A stretch of 64,000 bases of DNA from Marinomonas sp. KMM3893 (GCF_004352855.1 NZ_SJSC01000002.1:186001-250000); one strand, 5' to 3'; numbered from the stretch's first letter, positions 18,190 to 27,769 are shown. Notes: a model not told the origin generated them from the sequence alone. Numbers and translations: made by a program.

Positions 18190-19538
18190 CTTATAAAAGC
18201 GATGCCGCCTTACATCAGAAAATCTGGCGTATGGCTTGGCCTCCTATGATCTCCAATATCACAACGCCATTATTAGGACTTGTGGATACGGCGGTTGTTG
18301 GGCATTTAGGCACCGCGACTCACCTAGGGGCGGTGGCGATTGGCGCGAGTATTTTTAGCTTTTTGTTTTGGGCATTTGGCTTTTTGCGCATGGGGTCAAC
18401 TGGGCTGACGGCGCAAGCGTTAGGCCAAGGCGATGAGCGGCGTGTACGAGAGCTCTTGTTGCAGTCTATTTTGATGGGGGTATTCATTGGCTTAATGCTG
18501 ATTCTTTTCCGTCACCCTATTATTGACTTGGCCATCACCCTGATGGCACCGAGTGCCGACGTAGAACCTTGGGCTCGTTTATATTGTGAGGCGAGAATTT
18601 TTAGCGCCCCGGCGGTACTAGCAGGGTACGCCTTAATGGGGTGGTTCTTTGGGGTGCAGTATTCCAAAGGCCCACTGTGGATGTTATTGATCATTAATCT
18701 GGCCAATATGGTGTTGGATTATATTGCCGTCTATGGCTTAGGTATGGCCAGTGATGGCGTCGCTTGGGCAACTGTTTTTGCGCATTATATTGGCGTGACT
18801 GTGGCTGGGGTAATTGCGTGGCATAAGCTAAAAGGTTTCAGCGGTCATGTGCCACTTAAAGCGTTGGCAAAATGGCGTGAATACATGGCGTTGATTCGGG
18901 TAAACCGCTATCTGTTTGTGCGCACGATTCTGTTGTTGCTGGTGATGCTATTTTTTACCGCGCAAGGCGCTCGCCAAGGGGATTCTGTGTTGGCGGCCAA
19001 TGCCGTATTACTGACATTTTTAATGATTATTTCCAATGGCTTAGATGGCTTTGCCTTCTCTGTTGAAGCGCTTTGCGGTGAGTACTATGGTCGCAAGGAT
19101 AAAGTCTCATTTCAAAAAGTATTGCGTCTTTCCACCTATTGGGCGCTTCTTGCTGCGCTAATCCTTGTGGTTATTTTTTGGGTTTTTGGTAATGGAATCA
19201 TAGGGTTATTAACCAGTGTTCAGTCAGTTAGAGACGATGCTGCTCTGTACCTACCTTGGCTTATTATTTTTCCTCTGTTGGGTATTTGGTCTTTTATGCT
19301 GGATGGTGTTTTTGTTGGCACTACCAGTGTAAAGCAGATGCAAAACACCATGATAGTGTGTGTTATCGGCGTCTTTTTCCCTTCTTGGTATTTGACTCAA
19401 GGATTGGGGAATCATGGCTTGTGGCTTAGCCAAGCGCTGTTATTTGTTGCCCGTGGACTCACCTTGTATTGGTGCTATCGGCAAAATATGAAAACCGGGG
19501 TTTGGTTTAGTAATCAGTCGAAGGCCGTCAGCGACTAG
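18156..19538 (+). CDS. DinF-type MATE efflux protein
   Basis: Inner-membrane cation-coupled multidrug/toxin exporter, about 460 residues and 12 predicted helices. The N-terminus IWRMAWPPMISNITTPLLGLVDTAVVGHLG and the motif LRMGSTGLTAQALG resemble E. coli DinF closely. The frame is open from TTG 18078, but DinF-like similarity begins near residue 45 of that reading. GTG 18156 after AAGG is a reasonable start; the true start is uncertain because the upstream part is occupied by DnaA-box-like sequences. Monocistronic. Confidence 0.8.
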   Translation: MPLLSFQQIIHSYKSDAALHQKIWRMAWPPMISNITTPLLGLVDTAVVGHLGTATHLGAVAIGASIFSFLFWAFGFLRMGSTGLTAQALGQGDERRVRELLLQSILMGVFIGLMLILFRHPIIDLAITLMAPSADVEPWARLYCEARIFSAPAVLAGYALMGWFFGVQYSKGPLWMLLIINLANMVLDYIAVYGLGMASDGVAWATVFAHYIGVTVAGVIAWHKLKGFSGHVPLKALAKWREYMALIRVNRYLFVRTILLLLVMLFFTAQGARQGDSVLAANAVLLTFLMIISNGLDGFAFSVEALCGEYYGRKDKVSFQKVLRLSTYWALLAALILVVIFWVFGNGIIGLLTSVQSVRDDAALYLPWLIIFPLLGIWSFMLDGVFVGTTSVKQMQNTMIVCVIGVFFPSWYLTQGLGNHGLWLSQALLFVARGLTLYWCYRQNMKTGVWFSNQSKAVSD

Positions 19539-19589
19539 CTTATCTGGCCGTGGCTGGCCTTCGGGCTCAACCCTATTTCTGGATTGAAA

Positions 19590-19617
19590 GCCTGCTAAAT
19601 TCAGCGGTTTAGCAGGC
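19590..19617 (+). terminator. hairpin after the MATE gene
   Basis: A perfect 10-bp stem (GCCTGCTAAA / TTTAGCAGGC) with an 8-base loop lies between two convergent genes. There is no clean U tract, so termination is inferred from position. Confidence 0.45.
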
Positions 19618-19646
19618 GTTGAGCCTAGTATTTGTTGAGCCTAATT

Positions 19647-20423
19647 TTATTGTGGGCTGAGGCTTTCGTTGCGTCTGAGTGAACGTTGAATACGGGTTTC
19701 TTCTTGGCGCATTTTGAGCAAATTTTCTTCCACAAAAACAAGATGTGCATGCGCGGCGTCGCGGGCGCTTTCGGCGTTTCCAGCGATGATGGCCTCATAC
19801 ATGGCTCGGTGTTGATCCATAATCAGCTTGCGCGCAGCCTTCTTTTCAAAGAGGTTTTTTAAGTTAGCCGAAATGCTGCTGGCTAGAATTGAAAACAGAC
19901 TGCGCAAGGTGTGAAGTAATACGACGTTATGCGCAGATTCGGCGATAATCATATGAAATTCCGCGTCTAGTTTCGCTTCTAAGGCAAAATCTTGCTGCTG
20001 ATTTGCTTTTTCTAATTGGTGAAAACATTGGCTTAATCGGGCTTTGTCCGCATCGGTACTACGGTGTGCTGCGTAATAGGCAGACAGACTTTCTAGAGCA
20101 TCTCGAAACTCAAGTTGATCGTATAAAAACTCGTCATGAGCGCTGAGTAAGTCGTGCAGAGGGTCGGCAAACGAGCTGCCTATTTGATCTGATACGTAAG
20201 TGCCGCCACCGTGTCGGCTGTAGAGGATGCCGCGCGCAATCAATTTCTGAATCGCTTCTCTTAACGAGGGACGCGACACTTCAAACCGCGTCGCTAACTC
20301 TCGCTCTGGGGGCAGTTTTTGACCCGGTGTAAAGCTGCCTTCCAAAATCATGCTTTCTAGCTGCTGCATAATAATGTCTGAGATTTTAGGTTGTTTCACG
20401 CGGGCAAAGCGATTGGTTTCCAT
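19647..20423 (-). CDS. PdhR-like GntR/FadR-family regulator of D-lactate oxidation
   Basis: Transcription factor of about 258 residues. The winged helix-turn-helix (KQPKISDIIMQQLESMIL through SRPSLREAIQKL and HGGGTYVS, residues 10-80) is close to E. coli PdhR. The FCD domain follows, with late AEFHMIIAES and HAHLVFVEENLL segments. ATG 20423 follows AAAGG. It is divergent from the D-lactate dehydrogenase gene, and two PdhR-like boxes lie between them. The likely effector is lactate or pyruvate. It could be the genuine pyruvate regulator PdhR or a lactate-specific relative (LldR). Confidence 0.8.
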   Translation of the reverse strand: METNRFARVKQPKISDIIMQQLESMILEGSFTPGQKLPPERELATRFEVSRPSLREAIQKLIARGILYSRHGGGTYVSDQIGSSFADPLHDLLSAHDEFLYDQLEFRDALESLSAYYAAHRSTDADKARLSQCFHQLEKANQQQDFALEAKLDAEFHMIIAESAHNVVLLHTLRSLFSILASSISANLKNLFEKKAARKLIMDQHRAMYEAIIAGNAESARDAAHAHLVFVEENLLKMRQEETRIQRSLRRNESLSPQ

Positions 20424-20509
20424 GAGCTGCCTTTCTTCCATTTAGTAAGTTAAGCCTTGTTTGACAATGCTGAGCGACCGAGAGAATGCGTATCTGTTGA
20501 TAACATTAA

Positions 20510-20526
20510 AAGTGGTCAAACCAATA
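20510..20526. promoter_or_regulatory. PdhR-like operator, regulator-proximal
   Basis: AAGTGGTCAAACCAATA differs from the PdhR consensus AATTGGTNNNACCAATT at two positions. It is about 87 bp upstream of the regulator start and suggests autoregulation. Confidence 0.6.
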
Positions 20527-20617
20527 TTAAATGACGCTAAAATCCGCTAACTCTCTACTATTGTATAGGTTGACAAATGCTAGCAGGGTTTTTATTGTAG
20601 CTCAGTTTTACAAGGTA

Positions 20618-20634
20618 AATTGGTATTACCAATT
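20618..20634. promoter_or_regulatory. perfect PdhR-type operator before D-lactate dehydrogenase
   Basis: AATTGGTATTACCAATT is a perfect 7+3+7 palindrome and matches the PdhR consensus exactly. It lies 96 bp upstream of the preferred dehydrogenase start. Confidence 0.75.
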
Positions 20635-20729
20635 TATTATTTTGTACGATCTCTGTCTAGTTGTTTATTCGTTTAAATGACCAAAATAATAACAGTAAGT
20701 TGGCCTCATACGCCTTGGGATGCATTGTT

Positions 20730-23594
20730 ATGACTTCTCCATTATTAACCTCACAAAATACCCACCCTCTCTATTTAGACTTGTATCGAGAGTTAACAAA
20801 GACCATTGATGACGACCGTTTGATCCGTGATCCGCTGCGTACCTTGGCGTACGGCACAGACGCCAGCTTCTATCGCTTGATTCCGCAATTAGTGGTCCGT
20901 GTTAATGACGAAGCAGAAGTTCGTTTGGTATTAAAAGAGGCGAAGCGGAGAAGTCTTCCTGTTACCTTTCGCGCGGCGGGCACTAGCCTGTCTGGTCAAG
21001 CGGTAACAGAATCCATCTTGATTCAACTCTCGGATAATTGGAAAGGTCATAGAATCCATCAACACGGGCAGATTATTTCGTTGCAACCAGGGGTTATCGG
21101 TGCTCGTGCGAATCAATTATTGGCGCCTTTTCAGCGTAAAATAGGCCCTGATCCAGCGTCTATTAATGCGTGTATGATTGGTGGGATAGCGGCGAATAAT
21201 GCCAGTGGCATGTGTTGCGGTACCGCGCAAAACAGCTATAACACCATCCAAAGCGCTCGCATCTTATTGGCCGACGGCACGCTTCTCGACACCGCCGATG
21301 AGGCAAGTAAAGCAAGCTTTGCCCAAACCCATGCCCATTTACTCGAAACCTTAGCGGAATTGGGTGAGAAAACCCGCAGTAATACGGCGCTTGCGGATAA
21401 AATAAGACACAAATACCGTCTTAAGAATACAACGGGATACAGTCTAAACAGCTTGGTGGATTATCAAGATCCATTCGATATTTTGCTGCATCTAATGATT
21501 GGTTCTGAGGGCACATTAGGCTTCTTAAGTGAAGTGACCTATCAAACGGTCGTGGATCACCCCGTCAAAGCCGCCACCATGTTGTTTTTTGAAGACATGG
21601 GAGTCACATGCCGTGCAGTAACCGCATTAAAAAGTGCTCCAGTGGCCGCTGTTGAGCTGATTGACCGAGCGGGATTACGAGCGGTCGAAGGCAAACCCGG
21701 TATGCCAGACATGCTTTCTTCGCTGGGCGATAAAGCGGCAGGCTTATTGATTGATGTACGAGCCTCAGATCAACAGGAGTTGTTACGTCATCTTGAACAA
21801 GTTTCTGCGTCGCTTCGCCACTCTGAACCAATCAACCCAATTGAATTCACACAAGAAAAAGCGATTTACGATTCTTATTGGAAAATTCGCAAAGGGCTAT
21901 TTCCCGCTGTAGGCGCGGTTCGTCCTGTTGGCACCACAGTGATCATTGAAGACGTGGCCTTCCCTGTTGAGCAATTAGCAGAAGGCGTTTTGGAACTGCA
22001 GGGCGTCTTCCATAAACATGGTTATGACGAGGCGATCTTGTTTGGTCATGCTTTAGAAGGCAACTTGCACTTTGTGTTTACGCAAGGCTTTGATGCACCA
22101 GCCGAAGTGATTCGTTATGAAAAACTCATGGATGAAGTTGCCCAGTTGGTGGCCGTAAAATATCAAGGTTCATTAAAAGCCGAACATGGGACTGGCCGAA
22201 ACATGGCGCCTTATGTGTCCCTAGAGTGGGGTCAAGAAGCGTATGACATCATGTGGGAAATCAAGCGAGCTTTCGATCCCGATAGCCTGCTGAATCCAGA
22301 TGTTATTTTGACCCACAATGCGAACTTGCACGTACAAAATCTTAAGCCGTTGCCCAAAGCCAATGACAAGGTGGATACTTGCATTGAGTGTGGTTTTTGT
22401 GAATCCTCTTGCCCTTCTAAATCCCTGACCTTGACCCCTCGTCAACGCATCGTGATATGGCGTGAAATTCAACGGCTCAGCGCGGCAGGCGACCAAGCGG
22501 AACGCTTAGCTCTATTGAAAAAAGACTATGATTATCAAGGTGTTGATACTTGTGCTGGCTGTGGGCTGTGTTCTATGCAGTGCCCAGTTGGTATTAATAC
22601 CGGCGATTTAACGCGAGAATTACGACACGATCGTCATCCAGATAATAAAGTCGGCTATTGGATCGGTGATCATTTTGAAGGGGTGACTAAAACCGCGCGC
22701 TTTGGACTGGCTTCTGCTGCGACTATGAAACGAGTCGTTGGTGACGGTGGTATGAAAGCCATCACAGGGGTTGCGAATGCCGTCTCGGGCGGCGTGGTCC
22801 CAAAATGGCGGTCGACGATGCCGAAGGCGTCAATCCCACTGAAAACCTTGCTTGAAAACAATGATTGTAGCGTGACTCAGAGTGACCAACTTACGGTTGT
22901 GTATTTACCCAGCTGTGCGACTCGAGTAATGGGCAGTGGCCCTGAGTCTAAAGATCAGCGCCCTGTTATGGAAGTGATGTTGAGTGTGCTGAAAAAGTCA
23001 GGATATCGCGTGATTATTCCCGACGGCGTAGAAAGTAGCTGCTGTGGTTTGGCTTTTCAGAGCAAAGGGCAGTTCGCTGTCGCGGAGCAGAAAGCGAACG
23101 ATCTCAATACATCGTTATTAGCCGCCAGTGAGAATGGTCGCTACCCAATTGTCTGCGATACCAGCCCTTGTTTGCTGCGTATGAAAGAAACCTTGGACGA
23201 GAAACTGAAGCTGTACGAGCAGGTGTCATTTATCAATGAGTTTGCTTTGCCACATTTGCAGATCAGCAAAAAGTCAGCGCGTATTGCGGTGCACGTTACC
23301 TGCAGTACTACTCGTATGGGCTTAGCGGATAGTTTTGTCGCGTTAGCGCATCAACTTGCGGACGAAGTGGTGATTCCTGCTGATATTACGTGTTGTGGTT
23401 TCGCTGGTGACAAGGGATTCTCAACCCCTGAACTGAATGCAAGTGCCTTAAAAACGTTATCTAAAGCGGTCGCAGGGTGTGACGCTGGTTACTCGAATAG
23501 CCGGACGTGTGAAATTGGTTTAAGTGAGCACAGCGGGTTGGATTATCAGTCGATTGTCTATCTAGTTGATGAGTTGAGTCAGCCTTGCCAGTAA
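20730..23594 (+). CDS. quinone-linked D-lactate dehydrogenase with Fe-S domain (Dld-II type)
   Basis: Respiratory flavoprotein of about 954 residues oxidising D-lactate to pyruvate. An FAD-binding PCMH domain comes first (TFRAAGTSLSGQ, PDPAS-like GPDPASINACMIGGIAANNASGM, residues 40-270). The FAD-oxidase C domain follows to about 540 (HALEGNLHFVF, KAEHGTGRNMAP). Two 4Fe-4S motifs, CIECGFCESSCP near 551 and CAGCGLCSMQCP near 608, precede two cysteine-rich CCG motifs (SSCCGLAF near 769, CCGFAG near 888). ATG 20730 fits the family N-terminus; the 23 earlier codons do not. Divergent from its probable regulator. A glycolate oxidase-like substrate is a less likely alternative. Confidence 0.88.
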   Translation: MTSPLLTSQNTHPLYLDLYRELTKTIDDDRLIRDPLRTLAYGTDASFYRLIPQLVVRVNDEAEVRLVLKEAKRRSLPVTFRAAGTSLSGQAVTESILIQLSDNWKGHRIHQHGQIISLQPGVIGARANQLLAPFQRKIGPDPASINACMIGGIAANNASGMCCGTAQNSYNTIQSARILLADGTLLDTADEASKASFAQTHAHLLETLAELGEKTRSNTALADKIRHKYRLKNTTGYSLNSLVDYQDPFDILLHLMIGSEGTLGFLSEVTYQTVVDHPVKAATMLFFEDMGVTCRAVTALKSAPVAAVELIDRAGLRAVEGKPGMPDMLSSLGDKAAGLLIDVRASDQQELLRHLEQVSASLRHSEPINPIEFTQEKAIYDSYWKIRKGLFPAVGAVRPVGTTVIIEDVAFPVEQLAEGVLELQGVFHKHGYDEAILFGHALEGNLHFVFTQGFDAPAEVIRYEKLMDEVAQLVAVKYQGSLKAEHGTGRNMAPYVSLEWGQEAYDIMWEIKRAFDPDSLLNPDVILTHNANLHVQNLKPLPKANDKVDTCIECGFCESSCPSKSLTLTPRQRIVIWREIQRLSAAGDQAERLALLKKDYDYQGVDTCAGCGLCSMQCPVGINTGDLTRELRHDRHPDNKVGYWIGDHFEGVTKTARFGLASAATMKRVVGDGGMKAITGVANAVSGGVVPKWRSTMPKASIPLKTLLENNDCSVTQSDQLTVVYLPSCATRVMGSGPESKDQRPVMEVMLSVLKKSGYRVIIPDGVESSCCGLAFQSKGQFAVAEQKANDLNTSLLAASENGRYPIVCDTSPCLLRMKETLDEKLKLYEQVSFINEFALPHLQISKKSARIAVHVTCSTTRMGLADSFVALAHQLADEVVIPADITCCGFAGDKGFSTPELNASALKTLSKAVAGCDAGYSNSRTCEIGLSEHSGLDYQSIVYLVDELSQPCQ

Positions 23595-23652
23595 CGGATT
23601 GCTCGCGATATCGAGCGTAGCTGCCCATGGGTGTCTGCAGCGGATACTTTTT

Positions 23653-23692
23653 ATAAAGATAAGTGGCTATATCAATAACCACTTATCTTTAT
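23653..23692. terminator. bidirectional terminator
   Basis: A perfect 14-bp stem (ATAAAGATAAGTGG / CCACTTATCTTTAT) with a 12-base loop lies between the convergent dehydrogenase and flavin-barrel genes. Confidence 0.7.
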
Positions 23693-23702
23693 GCGGGTTT
23701 AT

Positions 23703-24350
23703 TTAGAATGCGTTCGGGTTCGTGGGCAGCGCAAATGACGCTTGTTGTATCGGGTCTTGCTCTGCTGGCCCCCATTGCTGATGCAGTGGAATAACGCCAG
23801 CCCAAACAGGCCAATCCTTGTCTTCGGGATCATCGACGGGCGGCTCCGCTCTCATCTTGATCGATGCTTCTTCTATTTTGATTCTTAATAAGCCTGTCGC
23901 TTTGATTTCAATGTCATTGATCGGTCTTAATGTCTCCCAACGACCAGGGCTGACTTTATCGACAAAGATCTTAAACTGACGGACCTTTTCATCCGTGTTT
24001 TCAATTAATTCAGGAACGCCAAACAAGGTTACTGAACGGTAATTGACGGAATGGTGCATGGCTGAGCGCGCCATCACTAAGCCATCTAGCTGGCAAATAT
24101 TAATGCAGACTTTCTCTGCATCATCGATCGGCGCCTTGATGTTTCTTGCCTTGGCATGACCATGCCAATAAAAATACTCCCCTTCACGCCAATGGCAGGT
24201 TGGCGTGACAAAGACTTGTCCATTTTTACTCTGTCCCACATGGCACATTAGTGTGTCATCAATGATGCGAAAGGCGGTCTCTGGGTCGTACTGTGCTCTG
24301 TTCGGGCCGCGTTTTACTTTGCTAAGTGGCGTTTCTAAAGTCTGGGGCAT
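23703..24350 (-). CDS. pyridoxamine 5'-phosphate oxidase-family (FMN split-barrel) protein
   Basis: Flavin-binding split beta-barrel protein of 215 residues (Pyridox_ox_2-like). The HVGQSKNGQVFVTPT and YFYWHGHAKARNIK segments around residues 35-75 are the typical FMN site. Related proteins are putative oxidoreductases or haem/nitroimidazole-binding; the substrate here is unknown. It is divergent from a MocR-type regulator with paired operator-like repeats in the 105-bp gap, so it is the likely target of that regulator and may act on a B6 vitamer or an unrelated flavin reaction. Confidence 0.75.
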   Translation of the reverse strand: MPQTLETPLSKVKRGPNRAQYDPETAFRIIDDTLMCHVGQSKNGQVFVTPTCHWREGEYFYWHGHAKARNIKAPIDDAEKVCINICQLDGLVMARSAMHHSVNYRSVTLFGVPELIENTDEKVRQFKIFVDKVSPGRWETLRPINDIEIKATGLLRIKIEEASIKMRAEPPVDDPEDKDWPVWAGVIPLHQQWGPAEQDPIQQASFALPTNPNAF

Positions 24351-24379
24351 GATTTCTCTTCTTGTGTCTTGTTAAGTGA

Positions 24380-24429
24380 CTGGCTATAACAAGACTCTAG
24401 AGTGATCTGGTATTTATAAAAATAGCCAG
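24380..24429. promoter_or_regulatory. inverted repeat in the divergent MocR promoter
   Basis: CTGGCTAT (24380-24387) and its exact complement ATAGCCAG (24422-24429) are separated by 34 bp, with degenerate copies CTGGTATT and CCAGATAT nearby. MocR/PdxR proteins often bind such widely spaced repeats. Assignment is inferred from position. Confidence 0.5.
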
Positions 24430-24455
24430 AATATAGATAAATAAGCAGGCCAGAT

Positions 24456-25964
24456 ATGAAGCACGCCATTGCCAGTTTGCGCTTTTCTTTGGATGAAGGC
24501 GGCGCCGCCTATTATCAGCAACTGATGACCCAGATCCAGCAAGGCATTGTCTCGGGTGAGTTATCGGTTGGTGATAAATTGCCATCGTCACGGGCGCTCG
24601 CCATTACCTTAGGTGTTTCTCGAAGTACCACCTCCAAAGCGTACGAACATTTGGTCGCGGAAGGCATTTTGTTAAGCGAGGAAAAACGCGGTGTCTTTGT
24701 GGCTGCCCAGCCTATTGTCAGGCAGGCGAAGCGAGAAGAGGACAAGATTGTGGTACCGCCAGCAGAGCCTGCGCCGCAATGGACGTTTGATTCTGGGGTG
24801 GATGTGGATGTCTTCCCGAATAAAGAGTGGGCGGCCAGCATGCGTCGTAGTTGGTTGGCGCCAGACCCTGCGGTGCTGCAAGGACAGTATCATACTGGGT
24901 TACCCGAGCTGAAAGTCGCCATTGTTGATTACCTTTACCGCGTTCGCGGATTAAGCTGTGTACCCGAGCAAATTATCGTGACAGCAGGAAGCCGAGACAG
25001 CTTGATGTTGTTGCATCATGCCCTGTCTTGTTTGGCGCTCCCCCCCGACTCTCTTGACTCTTCCGTCGGTGAGTCTGCTCTAGGAAAGATAGCTTGGTGG
25101 GCCGAAGATCCTACTTATCCGCCGATACGAGAAGTTCTGTCGCAGCAAGGGCCGCTTTCTTTTATTCCAGTCGATGACGAAGGCGCCTTGTTGGTGCCGA
25201 CAAAAGACGTGACGCAGCAGGTCACGAATGTGGCGCTGTTGACCCCGAATAGGCAGTATCCGCTAGGGATAAGCATGAGCTCCTTACGTCGCCAACAATG
25301 GTTACAGCGCCTGCAATCCAGAACGCAGAATTGGTGGTTGATTGAAGACGATTATGACAACGAGTTTGTCTACCAAGGTCGAGTCGATGTGCCTTTTATG
25401 CAAACGGCCTCTTTGCATAAAGACGCCATTGATCGCACCTTCTTTATTGGCAGTTTTTCTAAGGTGCTTTTCCGTGGCCTACGATTAGGCTTTATCGTGT
25501 CGCCACAGGTTCATATAGCACAGCTTAATGAAAGTCAGCGCACGATAGGCTTTTCTGCCTCTTTGCCGATCCAGCCAGCGGTTGCGGACTTCATGCACCG
25601 CGGAGGGTTTGATCGACATATTAATCGGATGCGTCGGCATTACCGACTAAAGCGCGACGCATTGCTGACAATATTAACTGAGCAACTGGCTTTGTGGTGT
25701 GAGTGGCAAAAGCCGCAAGGAGGGATGCACATTTTGTTGGAAATAAAACCAGACTGGTTACAGGCAAGAGAAGATATTAAATGGGACAGAGAAATTGCGC
25801 AGGATTTAGTAAAGGAAGGGGTTGTTTTATCACCACTAACGCGACATTTTTCAATTAGTTATCAACGCCAAGGCTTTGTTCTAGGTTTTAGTGGATCATC
25901 AATTGCAACAATGCGCCAGTCCATTAATGTGCTAAAAAAATGGTTTTTAGACCACAATGAATGA
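24456..25964 (+). CDS. MocR-family regulator (GntR HTH plus aminotransferase domain)
   Basis: PLP-dependent transcription regulator of 502 residues. The wHTH lies at about 10-80 (GELSVGDKLPSSRALAITLGVSRSTTSKAYEHL). The fold-type I aminotransferase domain (about 115-500) has EDDYDNEFVY and the PLP lysine in FFIGSFSKVLFRGLRLG near residue 335. Family members such as PdxR, GabR and TauR sense PLP adducts. The divergent neighbour is a flavin split-barrel protein, which points to B6 or amine metabolism. It is not adjacent to gabTD, so GabR is less likely. Confidence 0.85.
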   Translation: MKHAIASLRFSLDEGGAAYYQQLMTQIQQGIVSGELSVGDKLPSSRALAITLGVSRSTTSKAYEHLVAEGILLSEEKRGVFVAAQPIVRQAKREEDKIVVPPAEPAPQWTFDSGVDVDVFPNKEWAASMRRSWLAPDPAVLQGQYHTGLPELKVAIVDYLYRVRGLSCVPEQIIVTAGSRDSLMLLHHALSCLALPPDSLDSSVGESALGKIAWWAEDPTYPPIREVLSQQGPLSFIPVDDEGALLVPTKDVTQQVTNVALLTPNRQYPLGISMSSLRRQQWLQRLQSRTQNWWLIEDDYDNEFVYQGRVDVPFMQTASLHKDAIDRTFFIGSFSKVLFRGLRLGFIVSPQVHIAQLNESQRTIGFSASLPIQPAVADFMHRGGFDRHINRMRRHYRLKRDALLTILTEQLALWCEWQKPQGGMHILLEIKPDWLQAREDIKWDREIAQDLVKEGVVLSPLTRHFSISYQRQGFVLGFSGSSIATMRQSINVLKKWFLDHNE

Positions 25965-26141
25965 CGCTTGGTCTTACAATCGTCAGGAATCTTCTTTATA
26001 ACGTAAGTTGAATGGTCAGCATAAGCCTTCGTTATGATCAATAAGGTGCTTTTTTATAAAAAGGCCGTGAAGCGAATGCCGACAAAGGCTAAACTAGACT
26101 TTGTGCGATTGTATAATTTTTGATATATTCCGCGCACTAGA

Positions 26142-26540
26142 ATGAGTGTAATACAGAAAACACGGTTATTACGCGGTTATTACTTGATAATTTTGGACGA
26201 GAAATTGAACTCACTACAAAATAGTTTGCATAAGAAAGCCCTACTTTCTCAGCAAATGTCACCTAAATGGTTGACAGTTTTGTTGTGCCTGTCGTTTTTC
26301 GTTAGCGCGCTGTCTGTTTTGACTTTTCTTATGCCTCCAACGCAAGCGCACCTTCTCAACTCCCCTATTCTTACGTCGGTGCTGTTAATCAGCACAAACG
26401 TTACCTATTTATTGGTTAGATATTGGCGCATAAACGCAAATATCAACCTAGCTCGCCAAAAATTGGCCTCCTTGATTAATCGTGATGACTCTTTAATAGA
26501 GCAGTTGGTTCGTGTTGAGGCACGGCCCACGACAGGATGA
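26142..26540 (+). CDS. hypothetical membrane protein, 132 residues
   Basis: Not recognised. A basic N-terminal region of about 40 residues is followed by two hydrophobic segments (WLTVLLCLSFFVSALSVLTFLM near 43-64 and SPILTSVLLISTNVTYLLV near 74-92) and a charged C-terminal helix. It has no obvious ribosome site before ATG 26142, so the start may be internal. It sits before the cyo operon in the same direction with a 197-bp gap, and any link to cytochrome bo3 is speculative. Confidence 0.5.
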   Translation: MSVIQKTRLLRGYYLIILDEKLNSLQNSLHKKALLSQQMSPKWLTVLLCLSFFVSALSVLTFLMPPTQAHLLNSPILTSVLLISTNVTYLLVRYWRINANINLARQKLASLINRDDSLIEQLVRVEARPTTG

Positions 26541-26737
26541 AATAGAGCACCCTTTTTCAGATTTAGGTGATCCAACAAGACACTTGCCTCGTTAATATAC
26601 ATTAATGAAGTAGGGGTCTTTGTAATACTGATTTCAGTGTGCGGAGCATCTTTGCTGAAATGCCCGGTCTAGGCCGGATTTTTCGTTCTGCATTTTTAAT
26701 GGTAAAGATGCAGTGTTGTGAACCTCAGGGTTAGAGG

Positions 26738-27769
26738 ATGATTCTTTTGTTAACTCGTATCCTAAGTAAAATCGCGTTGGCTATCACAGTAGGCTTGCTT
26801 GCTGGTTGTCAAGGTGGCGTGCTTGATCCAAAAGGGCAAGTTGGCGTTGACGAGAAACAGTTGATTATTTTATCAACCGTTTTAATGCTACTTGTTGTGG
26901 TCCCAGTGATCTTCATGACGCTTTATTTCGCTTGGAAATATCGCGAAGGTCGTGATGAGATCTACGAACCTAAATGGTCCCACTCCACTAAAATCGAAGT
27001 CGTATGTTGGACTGTTCCAATCATTATCGTCCTAATCTTGGGCGTAATTACTTGGAAATCTACACACGCACTAGATCCTTATAAGCCGTTAAAGTCTGAT
27101 AAAGACCATATTACGGTAGAAGTCGTTTCTATGAACTGGAAGTGGTTATTCATCTATCCAGAACAGGGAATTGCGACAGTGAACCAGTTGGTTTTCCCAA
27201 CCGATGTTCCAGTGTCGTTTAAGATTTCGTCTGAAGGAACTATGAACTCGTTCTTCATTCCTCAATTGGGTAGTCAAATTTACTCAATGGCAGGCATGGT
27301 GACTAAGCTGCACCTGATTGCAAATGAGCCTGGTACTTATAAAGGCATCTCTGCAAACTACAGTGGCCCGGGTTTCACTGGTATGAAGTTTAATGCGATC
27401 GCAACACCAACTGAAGCAGACTTTGATGCTTGGGTTGCAGGTGTGAAAGCGGGTACCCATGATGATGTGATTAATCACGCCATCTTGGATCAAGCATCTT
27501 ATGACAAACTTGCTGAATATAACACCGACCCACATCATGTACATGTAGCGACTCCTGTTCAGTACTATAACTCAATCAAACCTGGCATCTTCCATGACAA
27601 TGTAATGAAATTCATGAAAGATCACGGCAAAGTTGAGCTTTTAAAAGGCACATCTTTTGATTCTAAAATGATTAAAGGCAGCATGGATCATAGCGATATG
27701 GACCATAGCAGCATGAATCATAGTGAAATGAGCCATGAATCGCCTGAACACATGGAGGAAGACAAGTAA
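26738..27769 (+). CDS. cyoA: cytochrome bo3 ubiquinol oxidase subunit II
   Basis: Lipoprotein subunit of 343 residues. A lipobox (GLLAGC, Cys near 24) follows the signal peptide; two transmembrane helices (about 45-70 and 90-110) and a cupredoxin-like COX2 domain without CuA ligands follow ([29 protein letters not shown]). Residues from about 315 form an unusual tail with four tandem M-x-H-S-type units and an acidic end. Its last base overlaps the cyoB ATG. First gene of cyoABCDE, the proton-pumping quinol oxidase. Confidence 0.95.
   Translation: MILLLTRILSKIALAITVGLLAGCQGGVLDPKGQVGVDEKQLIILSTVLMLLVVVPVIFMTLYFAWKYREGRDEIYEPKWSHSTKIEVVCWTVPIIIVLILGVITWKSTHALDPYKPLKSDKDHITVEVVSMNWKWLFIYPEQGIATVNQLVFPTDVPVSFKISSEGTMNSFFIPQLGSQIYSMAGMVTKLHLIANEPGTYKGISANYSGPGFTGMKFNAIATPTEADFDAWVAGVKAGTHDDVINHAILDQASYDKLAEYNTDPHHVHVATPVQYYNSIKPGIFHDNVMKFMKDHGKVELLKGTSFDSKMIKGSMDHSDMDHSSMNHSEMSHESPEHMEEDK
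27683..27742 (+). repeat. 15-bp coding tandem repeat in the cyoA tail
   Basis: Four 15-bp units encode [15 protein letters not shown] and MSHES at the C-terminus of CyoA. The Met/His spacing resembles copper-binding segments of periplasmic copper proteins; function is inferred. Confidence 0.7.

Noticed and set aside
26651-26690. Possible attenuator before cyoA (CCGG pairs followed by ATTTTT)
   Set aside because: Stem of only 4 bp, too weak to claim.
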